A DNA stretch of 64,000 nt from TMP-86 sp044226865. Lineage in GTDB: Bacteria > Pseudomonadota > Gammaproteobacteria > Steroidobacterales > Steroidobacteraceae. The DNA is taken from NCBI GenBank assembly GCA_044226865.1, contig JBGAGE010000013.1:1-64000 (forward strand), read 5' to 3'. This document shows, one piece after another, positions 18,747 through 28,591 of the stretch; position 1 is the stretch's first letter, and each line of letters opens with the position of its first letter. Below the pieces are notes generated by a model, which searched no databases, was not told the DNA's origin, and worked only from the letters and a program-made list of their open reading frames with translations. Position numbers and translations under genes: made by a program.

Positions 18747-19892
18747 ATGCATCAAAAGAGTCAAACCCGGCTGGATGCAATGGCGATCGTCTGGAATCAG
18801 ACGGTGACGTTTTTGTTCGTGACACTTCAACCGTTGTTAGTCGGAGCGCTGGTAGACCAGACGCATGTCGGCTTGGCAGCGGCAGGGCGTGTTCTATCAG
18901 CCAATATGTTTGGTTGCTTTTTGGGATCGCTGCTGACCATTTGGATGCTTCGGCACGTGAACGTGAAGTTACTGGTGGCGTCCGGAACCACGCTCTTGGT
19001 GGCGGGCGGAGTACTGGCCGGGTTGACCGTCAGTTCTCCTTCGGCATTCTTCGCAGCTTACGCAATCGCCGGCATCGGCGTCGGCATCGCAATGTCCAGC
19101 GGGTCGGCGTGCGCAAGCGCCTTCGACAAACCCGATCGTCTGTTCGCATCGATCATGATCGCGCAGACCGTTGTCGGATCGTTGCTGATGCTGATTGGCG
19201 GGGATTTGTTGCGCAGTCTAGGTCTTGGCGGTGCGCTGATCGCGCTGTCGGCGCTCGGTGCGACGCAGTTGCTGCTACTGTCGAGGTTCGTCGAGCCTCC
19301 GGCGGCAATGCAACGCGGTGTGTCGATCGATGCCGCCGGGCGTCTGGCGTTGCCGGTATTGGTGTCTTTCTGTCTTTTCTATGTTGCCAATAGCGGTGTC
19401 TACGCAAACTTCGAGCGATTGGCCCATGTGGCGGGATTGACGGACCCATGGATCGGGCCGGTTCTGGCGTTCTCTCAGGTATTTGGAATTGTCGGAGCGG
19501 TCATCGCCTCGTGGCTGTCGGTGCGATTGGACCGCCGGACTGCCATCTTCATGGCATGTGTTCTCATTGCGGTGGCCACGTTTGCATTGGCGCTGGCGCA
19601 CGGCACGATCCTCTTTGCAAGCAGCCTGGCCCTGTTCATCGCCGCGATTTCCGTCGCCGTGCCGTTCTATTTTGGGGCGTTGGCGGACGGCGATCCTACC
19701 GGTCGAGCGGTGGTACTCGGTCAGCTGGCGATGTTGCTCGGCTTCGCGCTTGGCCCTGGTGCCGCCGGCGCCATAGCCGAGGCCGTCTCGCTTTCAGCAA
19801 TGTGTTTTGCGGCGTGCGGGGTGTTTTTGCTGGCACTCCTCGTGGCAATGACGATGAGGCATGCAGGCGGCCGGGCAACCATGTCGAAGTGA
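18747..19892 (+). CDS. MFS transporter
   Basis: This 381-residue protein is predicted to have about twelve membrane helices and short loops. CAGGAGAG lies about eleven bases before the ATG; Met12 is an alternative start. It lacks a strong drug-efflux signature, and no substrate can be read from the sequence. The dimethylformamidase-like gene follows after ten bases, so the two are co-transcribed. The likely role is uptake of an amide or its precursor. Confidence 0.8.
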   Translation: MHQKSQTRLDAMAIVWNQTVTFLFVTLQPLLVGALVDQTHVGLAAAGRVLSANMFGCFLGSLLTIWMLRHVNVKLLVASGTTLLVAGGVLAGLTVSSPSAFFAAYAIAGIGVGIAMSSGSACASAFDKPDRLFASIMIAQTVVGSLLMLIGGDLLRSLGLGGALIALSALGATQLLLLSRFVEPPAAMQRGVSIDAAGRLALPVLVSFCLFYVANSGVYANFERLAHVAGLTDPWIGPVLAFSQVFGIVGAVIASWLSVRLDRRTAIFMACVLIAVATFALALAHGTILFASSLALFIAAISVAVPFYFGALADGDPTGRAVVLGQLAMLLGFALGPGAAGAIAEAVSLSAMCFAACGVFLLALLVAMTMRHAGGRATMSK

Positions 19893-19901
19893 GGGTGGCG
19901 T

Positions 19902-21548
19902 ATGTCGATCATGATCGAAGGCAATGCATGGACGGTGTGCCCGGGCGCGAATCAGCGAGAATTTCCGTCATCCGATTCAAGCTCGCGTGAGATATGGGGA
20001 TACTTCGATGCCTTGAGCTATTGGAAGAATGACCTCGCGCAGCTGTGGGTCCACACGACAGCGCCTTTTTTTGACATGACTGTCACCAGGGATGGTGCAG
20101 CGCCGGTCACGGTGCTGACACTACGCGATTGCCCGGGTAGACGGCAAAAGACTCCTGAGGATGCGTTCGCGGTGGGTTGTGGATGGGAGGATCCGGTGTT
20201 GATTCAGACCGGAAACGATTGGCCGCCCGGCGCCTATGCCGTCAAGCTGATCGCCAGGTACGCGGACGGATCCCGAGCAGAGGGAGAGGCGTTCTTCGCT
20301 CTCAAGCGGCCCCCGGGTGAAAAGAGGCCGGACGCCGTGCTCGTGTTGACGACTTCAACCTGGACTGCCTACAACGACTGGGGCGGAGCCAATCATTACC
20401 GCAGTGTGGTTGATGGAAAGGCGAGCGACGCGCCGGCTCCAGTGCTTTCCCGGCGGCGTCCGTGGGCACGAGGCTTCATTGAATTGCCCGCCGAGGCTCC
20501 CCGTCATACGGGCGTCCCCGATCTCCCGAGGTTTGGAGTACCTGCTTTTCCTTGGCTGACGTGGGCGTTAAACAACGGATACAGCCGGCACTATCTCGAT
20601 GCGGGTTGGGCGCATTATGAGCGACCGTTTGTCGTATGGGCTGAGAACAACGGATACGATCTCGATGTCATCACGCAGGATGATCTGCACGCGGACCCCG
20701 CATGCCTAACGGGGTACAAGACCGCGATATTCGTTGGCCATGACGAATATTGGTCGGCCGACATGCGCGCAACGGTCGATGCATTTGTTGATTCCGGAGG
20801 TGCGGTTGCGCGGTTTGCAGGTAACTTCATCTGGCAGGTTCGCATTGAAGGCGTCGACGGCGACCCCCATGCGCTTCAGGTCTGCTACAAAGCACCGGAA
20901 GCTGACCCCTTGTTCCGCACTCACCCGAGCCGCACGACTACGTTCTGGGACTCGGCCATCGTCAATCGGCCCGGGGCCGCCACCTTCGGAGTGACCGGAG
21001 CGCAAGGTTGCTACGCGCGCTTTGGGCTTTGCTCGCCGCGAGGCAGTGGGGCCTTTACGGTGTATCGGCCTTTCCATTGGGCCCTGACCGACACAGACCT
21101 TCAGTATGGCGACTTGTTGGGGCCAGACCCGTCGCGGATTGCCACTTTCGAATTGGATGGAGTTGACTACACCTTCCGACAGGGCCTGCCATACGCCACC
21201 GGCATCGATGGCGCCCCCGAAAACCTCGAGATCATTGCGCTTGCTCCCGCGACACTGGGAGAGCGCGTCAGGCCGGGGGTTCCGCACGCGGCTCCCCTTG
21301 CCGAAGTTCAAGCACTGGAAGCTGCTGCGCCGACGTTTTATGCCTCCGAATCGGCCATGCCTCGAGAATATGGCTCAGGTGTCGTTGCATCGTTCACTCG
21401 TCATCGCGGCGAGGTGTTTTGTGCAGGCGCCTGTCATTGGGTCAATGGTCTTATCCACCACGACGAGGCCGTGGAAATCATCACTCGAAACGTTTTGAAC
21501 CGTTTCGCCAAGCGCGGTCACGATGCGTTGACGGCCGGGCTAGACTAG
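19902..21548 (+). CDS. N,N-dimethylformamidase large-subunit-like protein
   Basis: This 548-residue cytoplasmic protein (no signal peptide) carries the conserved TWTAYNDWGGANHYR segment, the GYDLDVITQDDLH region and VGHDEYWS. These are typical of the large (beta) subunit of N,N-dimethylformamidase and its relatives. Length is shorter than the roughly 750-residue DMFase large chain. No small-subunit gene is seen beside it. GAGGGTGG precedes the ATG. It may hydrolyse an N-alkyl amide, but many members of this superfamily are uncharacterised. Confidence 0.78.
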   Translation: MSIMIEGNAWTVCPGANQREFPSSDSSSREIWGYFDALSYWKNDLAQLWVHTTAPFFDMTVTRDGAAPVTVLTLRDCPGRRQKTPEDAFAVGCGWEDPVLIQTGNDWPPGAYAVKLIARYADGSRAEGEAFFALKRPPGEKRPDAVLVLTTSTWTAYNDWGGANHYRSVVDGKASDAPAPVLSRRRPWARGFIELPAEAPRHTGVPDLPRFGVPAFPWLTWALNNGYSRHYLDAGWAHYERPFVVWAENNGYDLDVITQDDLHADPACLTGYKTAIFVGHDEYWSADMRATVDAFVDSGGAVARFAGNFIWQVRIEGVDGDPHALQVCYKAPEADPLFRTHPSRTTTFWDSAIVNRPGAATFGVTGAQGCYARFGLCSPRGSGAFTVYRPFHWALTDTDLQYGDLLGPDPSRIATFELDGVDYTFRQGLPYATGIDGAPENLEIIALAPATLGERVRPGVPHAAPLAEVQALEAAAPTFYASESAMPREYGSGVVASFTRHRGEVFCAGACHWVNGLIHHDEAVEIITRNVLNRFAKRGHDALTAGLD

Positions 21549-21559
21549 GAGGTATTCAT

Positions 21560-23476
21560 ATGCAACTACGCGGACATTCAAGATCGTGCCATGAACTGCT
21601 CGCCCGTGGCCTCGTCGTTCTCTTGTGTGCAGGGTTCTTCCCCGCGCAAAGTTCCCCGGCAGCGGAAGATCAAGCGGTGGACCCCATCGCCGAGAAGTGG
21701 GGGGTACCCGCCCAGTTCGACATCGCAGAGAAGCGGGAGATACGCTCCTCCTGGGCAAGGCGGATCACAGGTTACCTCACCGTACGGGACGGTACGCGAT
21801 TGCGTTACAGCGCGTTGCTGCCCAAGGGCAAGGGTCCGTTCCCCGTCATCGTCAACTACAGCGGCTACGATCCGGGAGCCATTGGCGGTCCGGCCTACCG
21901 CCATAACGACACGGCCATGTCGACCAGTCTCGACCATGATTTGCTCGAGCATGGCTACGCGGTAGTGGGCGTCAATGCACGCGGTACGGGGTGTTCGGAA
22001 GGGGCCTTCGCCTTTCTCGCGCGTGACTACGGGCTGGACGGTGCCGATATCGTGGAATGGGCCGCCCAGCAGGCGTGGTCCAACGGTGCCGTGGGCACGG
22101 CCAACTGGTCATGGGCGGGCATGTCGCAGTTGGCCACCGCGAGTGAGCGTCCGGCGCACTTGAAAGCGATTGCACCGGGCATGGTATTGACCGATCCCCG
22201 CAGCGACAGCTGGGCCATCGGCGGCGTGCCTTCGCAGGGGTTTGTGACGGGCTGGTGGCAATATTTACACTCGCGATGGCTGTCAGTGCGGCATTCCGCC
22301 GAGGCGGAAGGCGACACGCAATGCCTGGCGCGCGTCGACCAGAATTTCGAAGATGGCGAGAAGCGGGAAAACAACCTTCCCACTCTTTTGATCCAGCACC
22401 CGCTGCGGGATGCGGTGATCGATGCGCGGCGCATTTATGATCGGGTGGACCGCATTCAAGTGCCGGTGCTTTCGATGGAGGCGTTCCAGGACGAAGCAAC
22501 GACGGTGCGTGCCAACTATTTTCACGATCTGCTCGAACCATCGAAGCTCTGGTTGGTGCAAACGAATGGGAACCACGATCTATATGAATCGCTGGAGTTC
22601 CGCACGACGCTGATCGCCTTCTTTGACCGCTTCGTCAAAGGCGTACCCAATGGATTCGAAGCCCATCCACACGTGGAGATATGGTTTGAGACGGACTCGC
22701 CGAAGGAGGACGGCCATGCCCGCGATAAGTTGGCCAAACCAAGGTGGCGCGTAATTCGGGAAGCCTTTCCCGTCACCGGCGAGCAGTGGGTGTTGAACAT
22801 CGGAAACGATCATTCGCTGGGTCAGGAAGTGCCTGCGAACAGCCCGCCTGACGCCTACGCATATCCGATCAAAGGCGCCACGATCAATGTCATCCCCGGC
22901 AGAGGCGAGTGGGGCGCGTTGCCGGCTGGATGGCGCGAAGGCAGCGCCGTTTACACGAGCAAACCGTTGTCTGACTCGACCGTGATCCACGGCTCCGTGA
23001 GTGCGGATCTGTGGATTTCCTCGAGCGCGAGCGACACCGATCTGCAGGTCACGCTCACGGAGCTGCGGCTGGATGGTCAGGAGCAGTTCATCCAGCGGGG
23101 GTGGTTGCGTGTGTCGAACCGGATGATCGACGAGAATCGTTCCACGCCGACGCGCCCCATTCTGCGCGACCGCCCGGAATTCCTTCAGGCGCTCGTCCCC
23201 GATCGGCCCGTGTTGGCGCGGGTGGAGCTTTCAAAGGTTGCTCACGCATTCCGTCCGGGGTCGCGCGTGCGGGTCTGGATCGACGCTCCAAGCGCGACGG
23301 GCGAGAACGATTTCGACCATTCCTCGCTGCCGGCGCGCAATCTGATCTGGCACGACACCGAACATCCGTCGCGCCTCGTTTTCACCCGGCTTACCGGGGT
23401 TCAGGTGCCCCCGGAACCCGCTAAGTGCGGCCATGTGCTCATGCAACCGTGCCGACCCGACCCGTTGTCGAATTGA
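21560..23476 (+). CDS. secreted CocE/NonD-family hydrolase (S15 type)
   Basis: This reads as 638 residues from the ATG at 21560, which has a near-perfect AGGAGGT site; the frame open from 21419 is discarded. There is a signal peptide of about 34 residues, then an alpha/beta-hydrolase domain. The nucleophile Ser184 lies in TANWSWAGMS, where the usual Gly before the Ser region is Asn. A cap and a C-terminal jelly-roll X-Pro dipeptidyl-peptidase domain follow from about residue 420. Members hydrolyse cocaine-like esters, beta-lactam esters or Xaa-Pro peptides. It is the third gene of the MFS/DMFase unit. Confidence 0.85.
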   Translation: MQLRGHSRSCHELLARGLVVLLCAGFFPAQSSPAAEDQAVDPIAEKWGVPAQFDIAEKREIRSSWARRITGYLTVRDGTRLRYSALLPKGKGPFPVIVNYSGYDPGAIGGPAYRHNDTAMSTSLDHDLLEHGYAVVGVNARGTGCSEGAFAFLARDYGLDGADIVEWAAQQAWSNGAVGTANWSWAGMSQLATASERPAHLKAIAPGMVLTDPRSDSWAIGGVPSQGFVTGWWQYLHSRWLSVRHSAEAEGDTQCLARVDQNFEDGEKRENNLPTLLIQHPLRDAVIDARRIYDRVDRIQVPVLSMEAFQDEATTVRANYFHDLLEPSKLWLVQTNGNHDLYESLEFRTTLIAFFDRFVKGVPNGFEAHPHVEIWFETDSPKEDGHARDKLAKPRWRVIREAFPVTGEQWVLNIGNDHSLGQEVPANSPPDAYAYPIKGATINVIPGRGEWGALPAGWREGSAVYTSKPLSDSTVIHGSVSADLWISSSASDTDLQVTLTELRLDGQEQFIQRGWLRVSNRMIDENRSTPTRPILRDRPEFLQALVPDRPVLARVELSKVAHAFRPGSRVRVWIDAPSATGENDFDHSSLPARNLIWHDTEHPSRLVFTRLTGVQVPPEPAKCGHVLMQPCRPDPLSN

Positions 23477-23523
23477 GGCGAGGTAACGGATATGGGCCCA
23501 TCGACGCGCGCCGTCGCTGATCG

Positions 23524-23949
23524 CTATTTCAGTGTATACGAGCGCCACAGCGCTCGGACGCCCTCGGCAAATCCCTCACGATGAGCGATCGGTATCCGTT
23601 CGATCAGCTGTTTCTCGTGGTCTGACACCGCTTTGCGCACTCGCAGCACGAGCTTTTGACCCGACGACGTCAATTGCAAACCGTGCGAGCGCCCGTCAAT
23701 CCGGTCCCGGACGATCCATCCGCGTTTGTGCAATTTCGATACCAACGGCGCCATGTTGGCGCGCGCAATGTCGAGCAGCTTGCCTATCTCGCTTTGCGTG
23801 GCCTTCTGATTCGCGTCGATGACCAGCAGCACGGTAGCCTCCGTCGGGCGCAAGCTCAAACGCGCCAATTCGGCCCCTAGCCGTCCCATCGCGACGCCGG
23901 AGGCGCGCCGCAGCAGGTACCCGGGGTACCCCGACATCGGATCGATCAC
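23524..23949 (-). CDS. MarR-family transcriptional regulator
   Basis: This 141-residue protein has the winged helix-turn-helix pattern: TEATVLLVIDANQKATQSEIGKLL, then IARANMAPLVSKLHKRGWI and the wing RDRIDGRSHGLQLT with its DxRS. It is convergent with the CocE gene and divergent from the TonB receptor at 24150. The palindrome at 24015-24029 lies in the divergent region and recurs at 18632. It probably represses both transcription units and is released by a small aromatic or amide ligand. Confidence 0.9.
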   Translation of the reverse strand: MIDPMSGYPGYLLRRASGVAMGRLGAELARLSLRPTEATVLLVIDANQKATQSEIGKLLDIARANMAPLVSKLHKRGWIVRDRIDGRSHGLQLTSSGQKLVLRVRKAVSDHEKQLIERIPIAHREGFAEGVRALWRSYTLK

Positions 23950-24014
23950 AACTCCTCCCTAGGCCAGCACTCATCTCACCCGCCAACTATAGCTCTTTAC
24001 TGGCGGCTTTAAAC

Positions 24015-24029
24015 GCTATACCGTATAGC
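24015..24029. promoter_or_regulatory. palindromic operator, probable MarR site (copy 2)
   Basis: GCTATAC-C-GTATAGC is a perfect seven-base-arm palindrome between the MarR gene (start 23949) and the TonB receptor (start 24150). A further half-site, CTATAGC, lies at about 23986-23992, and CCGCCA/TGGCGG arms flank that half-site. Autoregulation and receptor control from one region are expected. Confidence 0.6.
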
Positions 24030-24149
24030 AATCAATTGAAGGGAGGCGCTACCGATGCGAATTGCGCGTATCAGCCGATCAACAGGCGAGCGCCAGCAGA
24101 TGGGTCGTTCTAGCCGAAGGCAACTTACACATATTTCCTGGGAGCAGTC

Positions 24150-26588
24150 ATGACCAAAGCGCGTCCATTTCTCGCAGTGGGAATCTTCACAATTGCATGC
24201 ACGAGTGTGTGGGCACAGGCAAGTCAGAACCCGCCGGGCGGGACTCAAAGTGAAGGGAGTCTCGAGGAAATCGTGGTCACGGCCAACAAGCAGAAGGAGA
24301 ACATCTCCAAGGTTCCCATCAGCATCCTCGCCTACAGCGCCCAAGCGCTGCAGGCGTCCGGCGTCAAGACCATCACCGACCTTGCAACCATTGCGCCGGG
24401 TGTGGAGTTCGATCAGTCGGCTGGATTTGGCCCCGGAACCATCACGAATATTGCCATTCGTGGTGTGAACTCAAATGTCGGAACATCGACCACCGGCATC
24501 TATATCGACGAAGTTCCGGTTCAGTCGCGAGTGACCGCCTTGTCGTACTGGGGCAACCCCTTTCCCGTACTGTTCGACCTCGAACGCGTTGAAGTTGCGC
24601 GCGGTCCCCAGGGTACGTTGTTTGGCGCCGGTGCCGAGGGCGGTGCGTTGCGTTTCATCAGTCCCGAGCCCAGCCTCACCGAGTCAACCGGCTTCGTTCA
24701 TACGGAAATTGGACAGACCCAGAGGGGCGGAACGAGTTATGAGGCAGGTGCGGCAGGGGGCGGGCCTATCGCCGCCGACAAGGTTGGATTTCGTGCAAGT
24801 TTGTGGGCTCGGCGTGACGGCGGCTACGTCGATCGCGTGCATCCGTTCACCGGCGCCAACGTACAAAGCAACTCGAACTACACCGACTCGTTTGCAGGGC
24901 GCATCGCATTCGGCATTGCTGCAACTTCGAACCTCAAGATAACCCCTTCGGTCTTTGCGCAGAAGGTGCGCAACCACGACACCATTGCCTTCTACGAAGC
25001 GTTACCAAATCCGCCGGCCGGCCCTGCCGCAACCGGCACGGCCAACCCCGATGCAGGAATCTTCCAGAACGGAAGATTCCTGCAACAGCCGAACTCTGAA
25101 CGTCTGATTTTGCCGGCCGTAAAAGTCGAAGCAGATCTCGGCGGCGGAATGTCGCTGACCTCCGTGACCTCGTATTTCGATCGACGCGGCGAGCTCACCG
25201 ATGACACGACGGGCGTGAACGGGGCACTCTTCGGCGGCTACGGCTATCCAACTCCCGCCAACCTGGATCCGCGGAGCTATTTTTCGCTACCCACCGATAT
25301 CTCCCAAGCCGGTCCAGAATACTTGAGCACCAATATGAAGAGTTTCAGCCAGGAGCTGAGGATCGCCAACGCGCCCGGCGCCGACTTCAAATGGACCGCG
25401 GGTCTTTTCTACTCCCACGCCCGTCAAACCGACACTCAAAACGTCTACGCGCCGTGGACCGTGACCAACGTCATCAATCCGTTCATTCTGCCGCCGGGCG
25501 CTCCGCCGCTGGACCCGAATGAATCCATACTTTTCTCGCAGATCCTCTCCGTCGACAAGCAACTCGCGGCCTTCGGGCAGTTGGACTACAAGCTGCGGCC
25601 GGATCTGACGCTCACGGTCGGTGCACGCATCGCTCATCATAATTCCGACTACACGCAGTCACAGTCTGGGTTCTTGTCGTCAACCGGCAATTCGACCATC
25701 GGGGTGACATCGGGTGGCCAAGCGCAGACACCTTGGTCGGGCAAGCTGGGGCTTACGTACCAAGTCGATCCGAACAACATGTTGTATGTGTCGGCCGGAA
25801 GAGGGTACCGCGTCGGCGGAGCGAATCAGCCGATCAATTCCGCACCGGTCAGCCAGGGAGGTTGCGGGGTGGCGGCGCCGGAGACCTACGGATCGGACTT
25901 CGTCTACAGCTACGAAGCCGGTTACAAGGGCAAGAGTCCTTCGGGCAGGATTCGTATCGAGGCCGACGGGTTCTTCGTGAACTGGAAGAACGTGCAGCAG
26001 TCGCTCTTCTTCCCCTGTCAATTCGGTTACATCGCCAACACGGGTACTGCGCACACGCGCGGATTCGACTTCTCGGCAGCCGCCGAGGTCGTGGACAATG
26101 TCGTCCTGAACGCGGCGGTGAGCTACGTCAAGGCAACCTTCACGCAGGACGTGCTGTTCCCCGGTGGCGTTGTCGGTACCCCGGGAAGCTTGGTGGTCGC
26201 GGCTGGCGATCAAATTGGCGGAACTGCGGCGGTGAATTCCCCCTGGAGTATCACCGCTGCTGCGGAATACCGGTTCACTGTCGGCAATGCTCGCTCGTCG
26301 ATCAGGCTCGAGGACGCCTACCACAGCCGAAACGACGGTCAGCTGACTTGGCACAATCCGCTTGCGGTTGCGTATGCTCCCGATATTCCGGTCAATCCAT
26401 CGACGAACTTATTGAACGCCCGGTTGCGAATGCAGTTCGATCGCCTCGAGGCGTCCGCCTTCGTGAACAACCTGACCAACACGCATCCGCTCCTTTACCG
26501 ATTCCAGGAGGCGCCGTACATCAAGTCCTACACCGACGTGACATTCCGGCCACGCACCTATGGAGTGTCGTTCGAATATCGCTACTGA
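24150..26588 (+). CDS. TonB-dependent outer-membrane receptor
   Basis: This is an 812-residue receptor with a signal peptide ending at about VWA, a TonB box (LEEIVVTA), a plug containing IAIRGVN and ERVEVARGPQGTLFG, and a barrel ending in SFEYRY. GGGAG lies before the ATG. It heads a unit with the DUF3237 and serine hydrolase genes and has a probable MarR operator 120 bases upstream. It should import the substrate that these hydrolases process. Confidence 0.93.
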   Translation: MTKARPFLAVGIFTIACTSVWAQASQNPPGGTQSEGSLEEIVVTANKQKENISKVPISILAYSAQALQASGVKTITDLATIAPGVEFDQSAGFGPGTITNIAIRGVNSNVGTSTTGIYIDEVPVQSRVTALSYWGNPFPVLFDLERVEVARGPQGTLFGAGAEGGALRFISPEPSLTESTGFVHTEIGQTQRGGTSYEAGAAGGGPIAADKVGFRASLWARRDGGYVDRVHPFTGANVQSNSNYTDSFAGRIAFGIAATSNLKITPSVFAQKVRNHDTIAFYEALPNPPAGPAATGTANPDAGIFQNGRFLQQPNSERLILPAVKVEADLGGGMSLTSVTSYFDRRGELTDDTTGVNGALFGGYGYPTPANLDPRSYFSLPTDISQAGPEYLSTNMKSFSQELRIANAPGADFKWTAGLFYSHARQTDTQNVYAPWTVTNVINPFILPPGAPPLDPNESILFSQILSVDKQLAAFGQLDYKLRPDLTLTVGARIAHHNSDYTQSQSGFLSSTGNSTIGVTSGGQAQTPWSGKLGLTYQVDPNNMLYVSAGRGYRVGGANQPINSAPVSQGGCGVAAPETYGSDFVYSYEAGYKGKSPSGRIRIEADGFFVNWKNVQQSLFFPCQFGYIANTGTAHTRGFDFSAAAEVVDNVVLNAAVSYVKATFTQDVLFPGGVVGTPGSLVVAAGDQIGGTAAVNSPWSITAAAEYRFTVGNARSSIRLEDAYHSRNDGQLTWHNPLAVAYAPDIPVNPSTNLLNARLRMQFDRLEASAFVNNLTNTHPLLYRFQEAPYIKSYTDVTFRPRTYGVSFEYRY

Positions 26589-26647
26589 GTCCGGAAACTC
26601 TTTGGAACGAAGCGCGTTTACATTAACGAGGATTTGAGGTGGCAACC

Positions 26648-27223
26648 ATGATTTCACGACGTTCGGCATTGACCTTGATGGCGAGCCTGCCAATGTTCAG
26701 CGCGGCTGAAGCGGTCGGCGGCGGCGCAGCGTCAACATCGGCAGCGGGGGCCCCAAACATCCCAGTGCTCGATCCCGTCAAAACCGAATTGGTGATGAAT
26801 ATCATTGCGCTCTGTTCTGAGCCCGAGCGCATGGGACCCAGCGATGGTGCACCCGACGGCAAGCGGGGTGAAATCTGGCCCATTACCGGGGGCGTCTTCT
26901 ATGGGCCAAAAATCCGCGGTGTCGTCGTTCCCGGAGGTGGTGACTTTCCGGTGGTTCGTGCCGATGGCGTGGAGGTCGTGGACGCGCTGTATCGTCTGAA
27001 GACGGATGATGGTGTCACCATCATCATCCACAATCGCGGCATTGCTTACTCGGAATCCAAGTATCGGCTGGCGCCGCAATTTACAGTGACGGCCGGCAAG
27101 TACGACTGGCTCAACAAGTCGATGTTCATTGCCACCCTCATTTACCCGGTGCCGGCGGCTTATAGGATCCCCATGAAAAGCGGGGAGAACGACCGGCTGA
27201 TTCAAGTCCACAAGGTGCTGTGA
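26648..27223 (+). CDS. exported DUF3237 protein
   Basis: This reads as 191 residues from ATG 26648, which is seven bases behind a GAGGTGG site; the GTG at 26639 lies inside that site. The N-terminus MISRRSALT followed by a hydrophobic run looks like a Tat-type signal. The body has VVPGGGDFPVVRADGVEVVDA and a long TDDGVTIIIHNRG strand. These are hallmarks of DUF3237, a barrel-like family with no proven enzyme activity. Its stop overlaps the next start (TGATG). Confidence 0.8.
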   Translation: MISRRSALTLMASLPMFSAAEAVGGGAASTSAAGAPNIPVLDPVKTELVMNIIALCSEPERMGPSDGAPDGKRGEIWPITGGVFYGPKIRGVVVPGGGDFPVVRADGVEVVDALYRLKTDDGVTIIIHNRGIAYSESKYRLAPQFTVTAGKYDWLNKSMFIATLIYPVPAAYRIPMKSGENDRLIQVHKVL

Positions 27224-28446
27224 TGCTGCTCCGCCAATCTGTCGTTTGTGCAAGTCTGTCGCTCTGGGTGATCGTGGCGGCAGGCTATCCAGCCCCACCA
27301 GCCGATCCGACGAAACCGCCGTCGACCGTCTCAGCGGTGATCCAGCAGGCCCGGCGCGCCATGCTGGACCCGGAGTTGAATACGCTGACCTTCCACAGCA
27401 TGGATCAACTGTTTACGACGAGGACCGTTGCCCGCTCCGGTGCTATTTGGGCAATTCCGCGATCGGAGCAGAAGCTCGACATTGCTTATGAATACGATGG
27501 GCATCGGTATAATCTCGATCAGTTTCTCGATCGCACATACACCAATGCCCTCCTGATCATCCGGAACGGCCATATCGTCTACGAGACGTACCGCAACAAC
27601 ACGGGGCCGTCCTCGCGATTCATCGGCTTTTCGATGACCAAGTCGATCACATCGCTACTCGTGGGTTGCGCCTTGCAGGAAGGGCGCATCACCTCGATCG
27701 ACGATCCGATCACCAAATACCTCCCCGAGTTGATCGGTGGTGGTTATGAAAGTGTGTCGATTCGTCATATTTTGCAGATGCGTTCCGGTGTCGATTATCC
27801 GGAACGCTATGACTTTGCGCATCCGGGGTTGGCGGCGAGCAACCACGAATTGGCGCTAGTCCGAAACGTCGTACGATTTGCGGACGCCGCGCGCACCATT
27901 CGCCGCGCACATCCGCCCGGTGAGGTTTGGGAATACAAGACTCTGGATACCGCGGTATTGGGGTGGCTGCTGGAGCGGGTCAGCGGGGGCAGCACCGTCG
28001 CGGCATACACGGCGCAGAGACTTTGGGAAAAAATCGGTGCGGAGTCCGATGGCTTTTACATCACGGATGGCCCGCCAGGTGTGGGGCGAGAATTCAGCGG
28101 CGCCGGTTTCAACGCAACCCTTCGCGATTTTGCTCGCATCGGCTTGTTGATGCTCAACGGTGGGGTGGCGAACGGCAATCGAGTTGTGTCGGCCGAGTGG
28201 ATACGCGAGTCGACGCATCCGACCGGCGATTCACGACCTGGCTATGGATATCAATGGTGGATGATCGATGGAACGCATGCCTATCAGGCGCTCGGTTTGC
28301 AGGGGCAGCATATCTATATCGACCCGGAAACACAGACCGTCATCGTGAAACTCAGCTTTACGCCCGTGGAGGGCCAGGACGATGAGGACGCCGAAGCGAC
28401 CCGTTTCTTCACGGCGGTGTCAGCTTGGCGAGAACCGATTCGTTAG
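27223..28446 (+). CDS. exported serine hydrolase, class C beta-lactamase/NylB-like
   Basis: This is 407 residues from ATG 27223, with AAGGTG before it; a GTG three bases upstream is possible. A signal peptide precedes the penicillin-binding-protein fold. The catalytic SMTK motif is Ser137-Lys140. A Tyr in WEYKTLD supplies the second catalytic residue, and a C-terminal LQGQHIY segment is in the place of KTG. This set resembles the 6-aminohexanoate-dimer hydrolases (NylB) and EstB-like esterases. It likely hydrolyses an amide or ester in the periplasm. Confidence 0.85.
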   Translation: MLLRQSVVCASLSLWVIVAAGYPAPPADPTKPPSTVSAVIQQARRAMLDPELNTLTFHSMDQLFTTRTVARSGAIWAIPRSEQKLDIAYEYDGHRYNLDQFLDRTYTNALLIIRNGHIVYETYRNNTGPSSRFIGFSMTKSITSLLVGCALQEGRITSIDDPITKYLPELIGGGYESVSIRHILQMRSGVDYPERYDFAHPGLAASNHELALVRNVVRFADAARTIRRAHPPGEVWEYKTLDTAVLGWLLERVSGGSTVAAYTAQRLWEKIGAESDGFYITDGPPGVGREFSGAGFNATLRDFARIGLLMLNGGVANGNRVVSAEWIRESTHPTGDSRPGYGYQWWMIDGTHAYQALGLQGQHIYIDPETQTVIVKLSFTPVEGQDDEDAEATRFFTAVSAWREPIR

Positions 28447-28591
28447 GATCGTTGGCCAACGCAGGAGCGGACGATTCCTCGGCCGCGCGAAAGCGACTGT
28501 AGCACGACCGAATGCCTGATCATGCTGCGGTAGTTTTAAGATTCCTTCGGCGGCGCGGGCCTTGAGCTTTGGGGTTGGCTGGCGCGATGGA

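Noticed and set aside
24684..26354. Several minus-strand frames under the receptor at 24150
   Set aside because: They are shadows of the receptor, with no ribosome sites or family motifs; the same applies to most frames antisense to long genes.
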